From positions 528,501 to 592,500 of the forward strand of contig OY754971.1 of NCBI GenBank assembly GCA_963576475.1: DNA of 64,000 nt. Reading direction: 5' to 3'. The notes under the pieces are model-generated. The model did not search any database. It was given only the letters and a program-made list of their open reading frames with translations, and was not told where the DNA came from. Source of the DNA: Molanna angustata (lineage: Eukaryota > Arthropoda > Insecta > Trichoptera > Molannidae). Positions 54,672 through 64,000 of the stretch are shown piece after piece. A program made the position numbers and the translations under genes. Every line of letters begins with the position of its first letter. The stretch's first letter is position 1.

Positions 54672-54880
54672 ACAGCTTTCGTGGCTAGTTGGTTAGATAT
54701 GTGACTCCTAAATTTGATTCCCGGTGATGATACAGTTTATATTTGTGTTTTCAGTCTGGATCTGTGAGACACTAAATATTACAAGTGTCTAGAATGTGGC
54801 AACTTGTAATTAGACGCGTCTTGATTTAATATTTGACATAGTTTTCTGTTAGTTACCAAAGATCTATACAAAATAAAAAA
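54672..54880 (+). mobile_element. SINE family B, decayed copy
   Basis: The TTCGTGGCTAGTTGGTTAG head, TTTGATTCCCGGTGATGATA and GAATGTGGCAACTTGTAATT match family B with deletions in the head. Confidence 0.6.
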
Positions 54881-54884
54881 TCAA

Positions 54885-55920
54885 GATGATCTATAGTGCA
54901 GTTTTAGGTGTATGAATAAATGTAAAAAATGATTTATTATTTTCTAATTTACATTAAAACTACTTAAGTATAAGATATATGTGTTCAAGGTTTCAAAATC
55001 AAATCCGTTAGCATTTAAATTTAATGAAATGTCTGTCGTCTGTTAAGAGTTTATTTATTATTAATATATTTCAAATGAATGACACATTGCTCAATTGATG
55101 AAATATTAAATCTTATATTGTGATTATATATCAAAAAATTAGGTATATATGAATTTGTTTTTTATAACTTGGTAAAAATATTTATTTACTCTGGCTATAT
55201 TTATTTATAATTTCGTACTTTGAATTCATTAGTTTATCACATACTTAATATGTTTTAATAAATATGTAGTTATTCTCATTTTTATGCAATTATTCAATAG
55301 ATATTGTGTTTTATTATAAGTATATCCTTTTTGCTTTTTATATATAATTATTATTTGAATGTTAAGTTCTACCTATTTAGCTTCATATTTTATTAAACAT
55401 CCTTTTTATAATACATACCTATAGATACATGTAAAAGAGAGGAAAATGTTATTGTAATTCTTTTTTATGTACGAAATAAATGAAAAAAATATGTAGTTAT
55501 CCACAAACAACTTTTGAAGTCACGTGGGCTGCGAATAGTGCAATTTTTTTATCCTGGGTTGGTTGGTATATTTGCAAACTGTCCCCATCTCCACGGTGAA
55601 AATTCTCAAGTTATTTGCCAGAAACTATACCTTGATTGTTTTACTAGTTTATATTATATATTTTTTAAATTATAGGTATAGAGAATGAATTACTGCATTG
55701 TGTTAAATAAGTTTTAATTGTAAGAAACACAGGTCTGTTTCACTTAATAATCCCTTTTTTATCTTTGCATTTCTAAGATTTCTTAGTGTTGTCAGATGTG
55801 ACAACATACAGATCAACCTAAGTTGGATATATTAATTTTTTTTTGTCACAAAGTAAGAATTATAAAAGTTGTATTTTGAAAACAATAAAATTAGTTTTGT
55901 TATTTATGAAATCAGTCTTC
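54885..55920. other. AT-rich intergenic, no gene
   Basis: No frames above background and no repeats recognised. Confidence 0.4.
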
Positions 55921-55924
55921 CATA

Positions 55925-56465
55925 AATTCACATCATCATTGGCCCTATAGCCCTGGTCTCCAGTATCCTTCTTCAGTTTGTTATTCTGATCGCCCTTGTG
56001 TCATCTTAGGCATCTTAGCTTGGGCTTGCCTTTACTTTTTCTGTCCTCTGGATTGGTGTTAAAATTTTTTTTGGGGATACGATCATCGTTCATCCAGCTG
56101 ACATATGCCAGCCACTACAGTCTACGTACTTTTATGACTTGTACAATGTTGGGTTCGTCATATAATGCCTGTAGTTCATGATTATATTACATCCTCCAAA
56201 GTCCTTTATCGTTTACTGGACCAGAAAATCTTTCTCAGGATTTTTCTTTGAAATATCAAAAGGCTATTTTCGTCTCATTTTGTTCAGACCCAGCATTCAG
56301 CCCCATACACAACAACAGGTCTGAGAAGAGTTTTTTACATCAGGATTTTTGTTTCCCTTGTTAACTTGGACCTCATGTGCTTTAATTTTAGTGTCTTGCC
56401 TTAATTTCAATGCTGCAGTTATTTTCATGGGTTACAAAAGCACCTAGATAGCAAAAAGAATCAAC
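55925..56465 (-). pseudogene. Decayed RTE-like LINE remnant
   Basis: The minus strand contains LRPVVVYGAECW, LIFQRKILRKIF and a late RP/K-rich block, all with stops. It is old and ends next to a perfect 24-bp-arm hairpin. Confidence 0.5.
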
Positions 56466-56467
56466 CG

Positions 56468-56524
56468 ATTCCACTGTATGTATGTGTGTCCATATCAATA
56501 GGACACACATACATACAGTGGAAT
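56468..56524. repeat. Perfect hairpin, 24-bp arms, 9-nt loop
   Basis: ATTCCACTGTATGTATGTGT plus GTCC, the loop atatcaata, then the exact complement. The longest perfect hairpin seen here. It lies at the end of a decayed LINE. Confidence 0.85.
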
Positions 56525-56529
56525 AAATA

Positions 56530-57235
56530 TATGATATATACACATTAAATTACTACACATAAATTGTCTGCATATCCCAATATTTGACTAGACTATCTCC
56601 GCCTCTCTAATAACTTTTTCCAGGGCAATATTAAATTCAAAGATTAGCAAAATATAAAGTATTAGCAACTTGGTAGAACTAAATTGGCCAGATTTCCAAC
56701 TATACAAGTTCACCAACACAAAAGGAGTTATTAAATGGAACAGACAGTATGTATTTTACTTATTTTGTACATACTTAATTATTCAAAGTGTGGATTTATA
56801 TGTATGTATGTAAAATAATTTTAGGTGGTAAAAATAAACAAATAGTAATAACAAACACAAATATTGTCTAAATGTTGTCAATTTTCATGATGTAAATAGT
56901 TTCATTTGAATGTACATTAAAAAACATTTCATTATTTTTAGTTCTGTTTATGTATGTTTGCTCAACAAATGAACATTCATGTACAACAAAACGCTTTAAT
57001 GGATGCAATATGTTTAAACCAAAAATTGTATATACTTACCTAATTCTTATTTTGACAACTTTAGTTAAGTAAAAGAATAAAATATATTGAACAGTGAATT
57101 AACCCAACTATTGGCCAGATTATTTCAAAGTCATCTTTGCGCAACGTAAAACAGTGTCATTTTTACACTATTGTATGCTAGAAAGGTATGGACATGGTAT
57201 AGGACACATGAAAGTAGAATTAATAGAGCCAGTGA
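56530..57235. other. AT-rich intergenic, no gene
   Basis: Nothing recognised between the hairpin and the R1-type remnant. Confidence 0.4.
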
Positions 57236-57239
57236 CAGC

Positions 57240-58400
57240 CAAACTAACGTCATTTTTTTTTAATTCCTTCTAGCTGCTTCTTCGTTTGTCAGCTTTACTG
57301 TGCAGCTCATTGTGAATAAGGGGCTTCTAGAGGGCCTTCCCACAGTCCGATCTCTCAAATAAACTTCAAGATCTTAAGTGGGCTGGCTTCTCTGATCTAC
57401 ATTTGCTCAGTGATTTGTAAGCCAAATATTCTAGCTCTTGTCTGCATCGGCAGTCCACAGTCCTTGAGCAGGTGTAATGGAGTTTTGTGTTCATCCAGGC
57501 AAAATTTGTACAGATGCATGTCTGCTTAGGTTCATTGTAGATAAGTGTTTGTTTAATCTACATTGTCCTGAAGAAAATTTTAATGCTTTCACTGTTTACG
57601 GTAAGGATTTGTTTGGATCTTTTATCCGTGAATCCTGAGATTGGTGGTTTGGCATGCTTCTTTTTCTATCATATTGTTGTATAGTGTTGTTTTAATGACA
57701 TTATCGGTAAGAAGCAGTGAGGTTCCGGTCCATAGGTAGTTGTGTCAGCTGATCAGTCTCTTCATTACCTTAATAGTTTGAGTGTCCTGGTACCCATCTT
57801 AGAATAACCTTGTTGTGATGTATTGTTTGTTGGTCTAGTGCTAAATTGCAGTCTAGGGGGGCAAGTTCCGTAAAATGGTGGAGTTAAAACCCTCATGATT
57901 ACCCATATCATGGATATAATTATCTTGTGGAGTTAATTCAATAATTTTTAAGGTTTATCGAAATTGTAGACTGACTTGAATTTGTTGTCTTTATCGAGTT
58001 CCTTTATTTGGTTAGAATTATTTAGAAAGCTATATTTTTAGCTAAATCTAACAATTGTTGTTTTTAAACAATCTTTCGCTACCTTCTGTAGATGCGTGTA
58101 TAGTGGTGAAAGATTAATAAAGGCTTCTAAGGAAGATGTGGGAGTTGTATGTAGTGTTCCTGTGGTGAGCAGGCAGGCCATTCTTTGTAGCTTTGAGAGT
58201 TTGTCTCTGCAGCCTTTCTGTTCTAGTTTATTATTCCAGACTGGTCTAGCGTAAGAGAATGTGGATTTTACTATAGATTTGTATATCCATTGTGAATGTG
58301 AGAGTTTTAATCCCCAATTGCCCAATAGTCTTCGACATGACAACAAAGCTTTTATTAGTTTCTGCGTTATTTTGTCCACATGTTTATTTATCATCTAGTG
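57240..58400 (-). pseudogene. R1/I-type LINE remnant with MITE arm inside
   Basis: 58038-58394 reads RRLLGNWGLKLSHSQWIYKS, YARPVWNNKL, LSKLQRMACLLTTGTLHTTP on the minus strand, the thumb region of an R1-type LINE. 57300-57540 carries a later HLLKDCGLPMQTRARIFGL block with stops. One arm of the MITE family of 33273-33530 lies at about 57863-57925. Confidence 0.6.
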
Positions 58401-58832
58401 TTATTCGTAGATATTTGGTTTCTTTTCGGGAAACAATAGTTGCCCAAACCAATGCATGTAAAATTCAGCTTTTATAAAAAGATGTAAATTTTCTTATAAA
58501 ACCTTCATCTTTGAAGGTGTCTGTCAGGGGGTTTCCACCAACCAAAGTGTCTGTCAATTGATGGGGAGATTTCTAATCAGCCTTTATACTATAACTTAAC
58601 TGAGCACCAATTTTCTGTACCCTTTGCTTCCTCATATATCCCAAAATCACCACTACTCATTGCTACCTGCTTAGAAAAAAAAATCAGCCTTCGTACCATG
58701 ATTAAAGTATAAATATAAATTTTGTATGGTCCACTATGACAATCACGTAAGTCTGACAGTTGAAGGCTCTTAACTATAACAATACTTATTTCCCATCACT
58801 TCCATTTATAATGTTATTTTATTTTGTATTGC

Positions 58833-59062
58833 TTCTCGAGCAATTAATAATAATAATAATAAACACTTCCTTGCACCCTGCACAAGCGAATTTAATTTCT
58901 TCCAACAGCAAGGTACTATGTCAAATATTAATTTAACAAGCACCCAATAACAAGTTGCCACATTCTGGAGACTTATGATATTTATCCTCTCACAGATCGA
59001 AACTGAAAACACAATTAAATAAAACTGTGTCCCCACCGGGAATCGAACCCGGGATTATACTA
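58833..59062 (-). mobile_element. SINE, composite of family B head and family A tail
   Basis: The minus strand has GGTTCGATTCCCGGTGGGGA and GCAACTTGTTATTGGGTGCT (family B), and then GGAAGAAATT and GTGCAGGGTGCAAGGAAGTG (family A tail), ending in (ATT)n. Confidence 0.6.
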
Positions 59063-59698
59063 TTCTCAGTAGGTAAGTACCTTGGATTTTACTTATGTAC
59101 CATCATTTTTTTCCATTGGTATTTAATTATTAAATTGATAAATATTTTTTTTATTTCTATCCAATAATAATCATTGCGTTGCCTTTTGAAATGATACTCT
59201 GTGTCACTATTTTTAAAGAAAATTTCTACTAGAGACAGTTGCCATGTTATCAATTGATACTTGTTGATTAATAAATTATATTCTAAGTTGTGTCAAATTT
59301 ACATTTGATAAAAATATCTTTTAGTTTTATCGATATTCTGTATATTTATACTTTTTTAAACACGTTTTTAAACTTTGTAAAAATGTTTTATTAGGTACTT
59401 AGTATTAAAGAAAAAGTACAAAATTTAAGTTTATCAATAAAATAAGTACAAAATTGATTTTACCTTGTCTCACATCATTTAGTTGTATTAGGTATGAATA
59501 AAATGATTCTAAAAACTTAACTATGCAATAAATTTATCTTTAACATATTAAATGAAATAGTTTTCATTTAATTATACCGGGTTCGTACTGTTAAAATATT
59601 CATAGGGCTCATGATAATTTATGCAGTTAACTTGAGAATTAAGTTACCACATGATCATATTTCTAATTTTATTGACAAAGATTTTATAAAAATCTTTT

Positions 59699-60017
59699 TT
59701 AATTCCTCGAAGAATAGACTTCAGGCAAATTATTATTTAATAAACCTATATCAAGTGTCATTACAGGTGGTTTTCTAATAACGTGGACAATATATTTGGC
59801 ATAAATATAAGTAATAATATTGTATATGAAAACCAGCGATATGATATAGATGACAGTAAGTTGTATCTTACTGACAGTGTCAATGACGGGACTTTTAAGT
59901 ATATAAATCCATACATAGGTGCCGAAAAAGCCTCGAACCAAAATAAACAAAGATATAAATACTGCTTCAATCACATAGAAATAGATTGTGCTTCCGTAGC
60001 CCTTGCTTCGAACGAAC
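59699..60017 (-). CDS. TLC gene exon 3
   Basis: The acceptor is gattatttcag. The exon starts G|TTC GTT CGA, giving RWFVRSKGYG across the junction. It has two long hydrophobic segments and a C-terminal tail ending LPEVYSSRN. Confidence 0.85.
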
Positions 60018-63000
60018 CTGAAATAATCATTCTTATTAGTCAAACATTTTATTTGTCCGACAATACTCGTTTACATTAGTAGAAAACCACTATAATAATG
60101 TGTTTATTAAAAATGAAAAATGTATTCTCTTTTTTGTGATGCCAAAGTATTTGATTATATCAGTGTGACATATTGATCAAAAAATAATCATACATGTTGT
60201 TTGTTACTGTAGGTATATGGTTGATAATCCCAGCTGATTTTTTTACAATAGAATTCAAGCTATTCATATCAATCTCCCAGTGTTTACATCCCAGATTCTA
60301 TTAAAAATATCAATCACTACCAAAGGTTCAAAAGGGAAATAACCTTATGGATCATTGAATCAAATCCACCACAATAACATTTTTCTCATTTCTTATGACT
60401 TGCTGTTTGTTTACTGTATGTGTGTGCTGTGTGTGTATGTTATATGGTTCAGTATATTACGTAAGTATGGAGAGTGCCTATGCATGTATGTTAGGAAGTG
60501 TATGATCAATTGTGCTGAATCCACTTTAAAATAATGTTGTTTAACTTACAAAACCAAAGACTGCACCCAATATAACACAGGGATTATCCCTAGCATATTG
60601 GAGAGCAAAATCGCTAATTGACAGCAAAGCGCAAGAGAGTGTCAATGGTTTGGTTGTGTATGTGTACATTTCCATTGTCTCTGTCTGAAATATGTATAGC
60701 ATTTAATCTTTTTTTTTATATACCTTTATTATTGTTGCCAAACCTCTGTATGTAAAATGCCATGTTTATTATATAAAAAAAATCTTTCTTCTTTAATGTA
60801 ATCTAAACAACAGATATTTTGAAAGTTACATGTGTTTTAGATTTATTTATTTGTATACACGGCTGGAAGCCTTTTACAATATATTATAAAATTTAGGAAA
60901 AATTTTGATTAAATATAATATGGCATTTCCACATGAATTGGGAAACATGATATGTATATTAAATTGGAGTGTAAGGCCCCCATTCACGATCGTGCCATCC
61001 TTCCAAATGGCTTGCCATCACTCCAAAATGCGCTCGTGAATGTCAAACCCACGCAGCCCAATTGGCCTGACACGCCAAAATGGAATTCCAAACTATCGAA
61101 ACTCCATAGTGCCGCAACAAACGACTCGGCGCATCTTGCTGGTACGGCATGCTCGTGAGTGTGAAAACCAGCGGTACATTGAGCCATCTCATTGCGACGA
61201 GCTGTTTGACACTCTCGTGAATGCGAAATACAAAATTTTCTCTTTGGTTTTTTCTTTTTATATATAAACAAACCGATATAGCAGTTGTATAAAACTCATC
61301 AGAATTATAACTCATTTTTACTTGAAAATTTCAAAAAAATAGAAATTATTAATGCGAAAGCGCCGATCGCTTGAATGTGTATACTAATTTTGATGGCGCG
61401 CCCGTGAGTGTAATGAAAATTTTACAATGCTCTATATCAGCGGTTCTTAACCTTTTTGGCTGGCGACCCAAAATACAAATATATTTGAAGACCGCGACCC
61501 TAATGTTTTATAGTATTTAACAGTGATTATAAAACGGATTATAGGATGTCATTAAAAATATAGAAATACACAACATTATTGAATTTTTCTTTATTGAAAT
61601 GAAACAATGCAGCATTGTAATAAATAATTAGTGACTACCCTGGTGTTGTATTTTTGAGCAAAGAAGATGTATACGTGGAGTTAAGTTTACAGAAAGTGTA
61701 CACCGCATGTCATGCTGAGATCCAATCTATTTCTGTACTTATTTTTCATGACAGCAAGGCACGAAAATCCTGCTTCACATAAATAAGTAGTGAAGTGACA
61801 TCGATCGACCTATTGATCAAAATTAAAAATGTACCGAAAAAAGAAATTTAACCTCTTCATTAAAGTCGTTTGGGGATTCCCCGCGACCCATCTCAAATTC
61901 TCTGGCGACCCGAAAATAGGTCGCGACCCGAGGTTAAGAATCGCTGCTCTAAATGGAGCCGGTCCATATGGAGCGACGCCGAATGACACGATCGTGAATG
62001 GGTTGCTTAACACAAGCAATTGCTTATGTTGTAGGACTTGTGAGGATATACTTATTATTTTTTAAAAATACAGTGCCAGAAACTGTATCAATACTTCATC
62101 AAAATTTTAATGAAGAAAACTATATGAAAATAATCAAGTTTATTAGACTTTTTTATGCCTATTGTAACTAACATAAGTATATATGTAATATAATTTACCA
62201 TCTTGCCTGCAGAAAAGGGTTGGTTACTTCCATGGCGGCAAGTCCACATGCTGAAGAGGTGGCATGTTCCCCTCCCCACAACAATCCAAAGCATGTTGCC
62301 ACAGAGAATAGATGGTGGATAATCATGAGTCTAGTTTCCTTACCGTACCACAGACAGAATGCCAGATCGTATGCAAAGTATCCAAAGCTCGATGAAAATA
62401 CAATGTGATGAAGACTGGTTGTACGCTCTGAAAATTAAATATAATCACTAAAAGAACTGTCATAATTATTTTACACATGGAAGTAAATCCAATTTATATT
62501 CTTGGATTTGGTATTTTTTGTACCTATAAATTACATTCAACTAAATAGAAATATATTCTTGGGATTGGAGATATAAAAATGCCAGTAATATTATCACTGG
62601 ACACATTATGGAGCATTTTTTCTCTCTAATATGGAATAGTGGAGTCATAATTTCTCAATATTCAAGCTTGTCACTTTGTCAACGGGTATCATGAGTGCAC
62701 ACTCTCAGTTTCGTTGTGATGTGTTTGTACGTATGCCGTATCTTATGTGTCCTCTACTATAAGTTTAAACTATTAGTCAGATATGATATGTAACATATTT
62801 GTAAAAGAAAACAATGAAAAAAAAGAGAAAAATCAAAAATTTAAGACTTGCATCATGGCCCGTTCTATTTAGTAAACTTTTTATTCTACGTAATCGCTTA
62901 TTAACAAAATTCCTTTTTAAGTAGTCTTTCATGTATTTGTCTCAAAGAAAAAATATCGATTTTTGGCACTCGTACAATTTAAGTGAACTTTTCAACATGA

Positions 63001-63774
63001 TGAAGTGTACATAACTTTTGAACCACCCAATATCGTTGAACATACATGGGGGTTAAATCCATAGGTATTGAGGTCCCCTACCTTCCTGCTTCGGTTGATA
63101 CACCGTGTATATAAATTAAAATTTATTTTTATTGCTTGTAATACTAACATTTTGAAAAGGGTGTCCTGAATTATTTTTTGATTTAATTGTTTATTTTAAG
63201 AGGTCATATTTCCAAAACGATTGATTTTTGGTGATGCATACATATTTTTTTACACCCCCTGATATATTTTACTTACGGAAGACGAAATTCGAATGAATTT
63301 TCACTAGAATGTAGATGAAAATGATTCAACACGACGCCTGTAATACCGCAAACAGTCTATCGTTAATTATATTAACTAGTTGCATGTAACACATGAGATC
63401 CAACTGGCGACGAGATAGTATATAATATATAATTGAAGAATACGTACCTACCAAACTATAAACTCTTGAACACAAATTTATAAACATTTTAAGATATTTT
63501 GATTTCTATATAAAACATGTAGGTATGTATGTCAGGATAAGATAGTATGGAGGTCTTACTTACCCACAGAACACGTTGGGAATTTGGAGAAGTTTGTGCA
63601 AATGTAGGTACCGAGTATTGTGGCCAAGAGTGCATGTAATAATGCCACTACCCTGCTCGTTGCTTCTGGATCCTGACGAAGTGTCATCTTCAGTATCACG
63701 TACAGAGTTAACCATAGTCCGGTCGCACCAACGGCACTGCCCACCTGGACAATTTGGTGATTATTGGAAAACAT
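59699..63774 (-). CDS. TLC-domain membrane protein, TLCD5/TMEM136-like, three exons, complete
   Basis: Exons 63564-63774, 62199-62427 and 59699-60017 join in frame (G|AG and TG|G) to give 252 residues plus TAA. The protein is strongly hydrophobic with several predicted membrane spans. The TLC core is recognisable: RVVALLHALLAT after the first span, SLHHIVFSSSFGYFAYDL, LMIIHHLFSVATCFGLLWGG with the paired histidines, then ACGLAAMEVTNPFLQARWFV, and two further spans. The EVTNP-LQ-RWF wording matches TLCD5 (formerly TMEM136) best among TLC proteins as I recall them. Related TLC proteins act in membrane lipid composition or sensing, but no enzymatic role can be assigned here. The start ATG (63772-63774) follows aatattat in cDNA sense and is the first in frame. 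AATAAA (complement of 59668-59673) lies about 26 nt after the stop. Confidence 0.85.
60550..60684 (-). other. Orphan exon-like segment in the TLC gene intron 2
   Basis: It has a strong acceptor (catatttcag), a strong donor (GTAAGT) and 45 open codons (MEMYTYTTKPLTLS through NPCVILGAVFGF, hydrophobic in its second half). It lies between TLC exons 2 and 3, but including it would read TG|A, a stop, at the junction. It may be a poison exon, an exon of an unrecognised transcript, or chance. Confidence 0.35.
60979..62002. mobile_element. TIR element hosting the nested hAT
   Basis: A perfect 16-bp terminal inverted repeat, CCCATTCACGATCGTG at 60979-60994 and CACGATCGTGAATGGG at 61987-62002. Without the nested hAT the element would be about 510 bp. 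Variants of (T)CGTGA(A/G)TG recur inside at about 61031, 61152, 61213 and 61403, like subterminal binding repeats. The superfamily is not clear and no target duplication is obvious. Confidence 0.6.
61439..61946. mobile_element. hAT derivative nested in another DNA element
   Basis: The ends are CAGCGGTTCTTAACC and GGTTAAGAATCGCTG, with flanks CTCTATAT (61431-61438) and CTCTAAAT (61947-61954), a 7/8 target duplication. On the minus strand about 61650-61790 reads CEAGFSCLAVMKNKYRNRLD, the end of a hAT transposase, followed by stops. Confidence 0.85.
62199..62427 (-). CDS. TLC gene exon 2: HH core
   Basis: The acceptor is attttcag and the donor gtaaat. It holds FGYFAYDLAFCLWYG, MIIHHLFSVAT and EVTNPFLQAR. 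It leaves two bases (TG) for a codon completed as TGG by the next exon. Confidence 0.88.
62430..63370. other. TLC gene intron 1, no further feature
   Basis: CTTCGGTTGATACACCGTGT near 63092 looks like repeat material seen in insect genomes, but no boundaries are visible. Confidence 0.3.
63375..63556. mobile_element. Same family as 3437-4455, left part only, copy 3
   Basis: ACTAGTTGCATGTAACACAT and the following 170 bp match 3437-3612. It stops next to the TLC gene exon 1 donor. Confidence 0.5.
63564..63774 (-). CDS. TLC gene exon 1
   Basis: It encodes MFSNNHQIVQVGSAVG, a span (LWLTLYVILKM), RVVALLHALLATILGTYI and FPTCSV. The donor GTAAGT follows and the last base is the G of a split Glu codon (phase 1). 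Confidence 0.85.
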
Positions 63775-64000
63775 AATATGATACCTACCACTATAACTAT
63801 GTTATTGGAGGATAAATGCTAAGCCACGACCATAAATTCAATTTCATGTTTAATGAAGTATTTTCAGAATTAAATTTGTGGTAGGTACCTACCTACATTT
63901 TGAACAATGTTAATCAGGTATATACCTAATATAAGAACTGAATATGAAAAACAATAAAATTAGTGTCCATCATAAAGCAATGAGAAATATTTTAGTTGGG

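Noticed and set aside
59783..60079. Plus frame of 98 codons opposite TLC exon 3
   Set aside because: Shadow of the real minus-strand exon.
60550..60684. Constitutive exon of the TLC gene
   Set aside because: Any acceptor choice here gives TG|A; the direct junction of 62199 to 60017 gives RWFV and matches the family.

Overview
The window looks like one stretch of an arthropod, most likely lepidopteran, chromosome. It is AT-rich, its genes are split by long introns with GT..AG borders, and it is crowded with non-LTR retrotransposon remnants, tRNA-derived SINEs, hAT derivatives, fold-back MITEs and minisatellites. The recurring 'taggtacctacctac' style motif is common in Lepidoptera. The lineage is inferred from sequence character only. 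Nothing bacterial or plasmid-like is present.

Four host genes can be rebuilt with matching reading-frame phase at every junction. (1) A secreted pancreatic-lipase-family gene on + has coding exons at 2451-2722, 12220-12343, 23543-23788, 24848-25030, 26142-26304 and 33836-34037. The first exon, with start codon and signal peptide, was not found and is probably upstream of the window. (2) An RBM42-type RRM protein on - has exons 46447-46493, 45956-46343, 40309-40548, 39201-39317, 37695-37833 and 36607-36743, 355 residues, complete. (3) An RBM7-type RRM protein on + has exons 48107-48196 and 48291-49010, 269 residues, complete. It starts 1.6 kb from RBM42 and is transcribed away from it. (4) A TLC-domain membrane protein of TLCD5/TMEM136 type on - has exons 63564-63774, 62199-62427 and 59699-60017, 252 residues, complete. 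A weaker two-exon candidate for a small secreted four-cysteine protein (18896-19009 plus 20652-20822, +) lies in lipase intron 2.

Layout: 1-34 kb is the lipase gene, whose roughly 10 kb introns hold an RTE-like LINE with a 560-codon ORF (4582-6264), many 5'-truncated copies of the same LINE, a 626-codon jockey-like ORF (antisense, 26.9-28.8 kb), a hAT derivative with an 8-bp target duplication, and tandem arrays at 16-17, 21-22.6, 26.4-26.8 and 30.2-32.1 kb. 36.6-46.5 kb is RBM42, whose intron 2 holds a 19-copy 28-bp minisatellite and a 2.37-kb hAT element with perfect 8-bp target duplications. 48.1-49.3 kb is RBM7. 49.3-59.7 kb is a gene-poor repeat zone with a 230-bp TA tract and a recent duplicated and inverted MITE cluster. 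59.7-63.8 kb is the TLC gene, with a nested pair of DNA transposons in its intron 1-2 region.

The genes show no shared pathway. RBM42 and RBM7 families act in pre-mRNA splicing and nuclear RNA surveillance, the lipase is extracellular, and the TLC protein is a membrane protein. The observations I rate highest are: a PHPIRD hexapeptide repeated three times in the lipase N-terminal region with only synonymous differences between copies; an orphan exon in the TLC gene whose inclusion would create a stop; the small nested secreted-protein candidate; and the well-bounded nested transposons.
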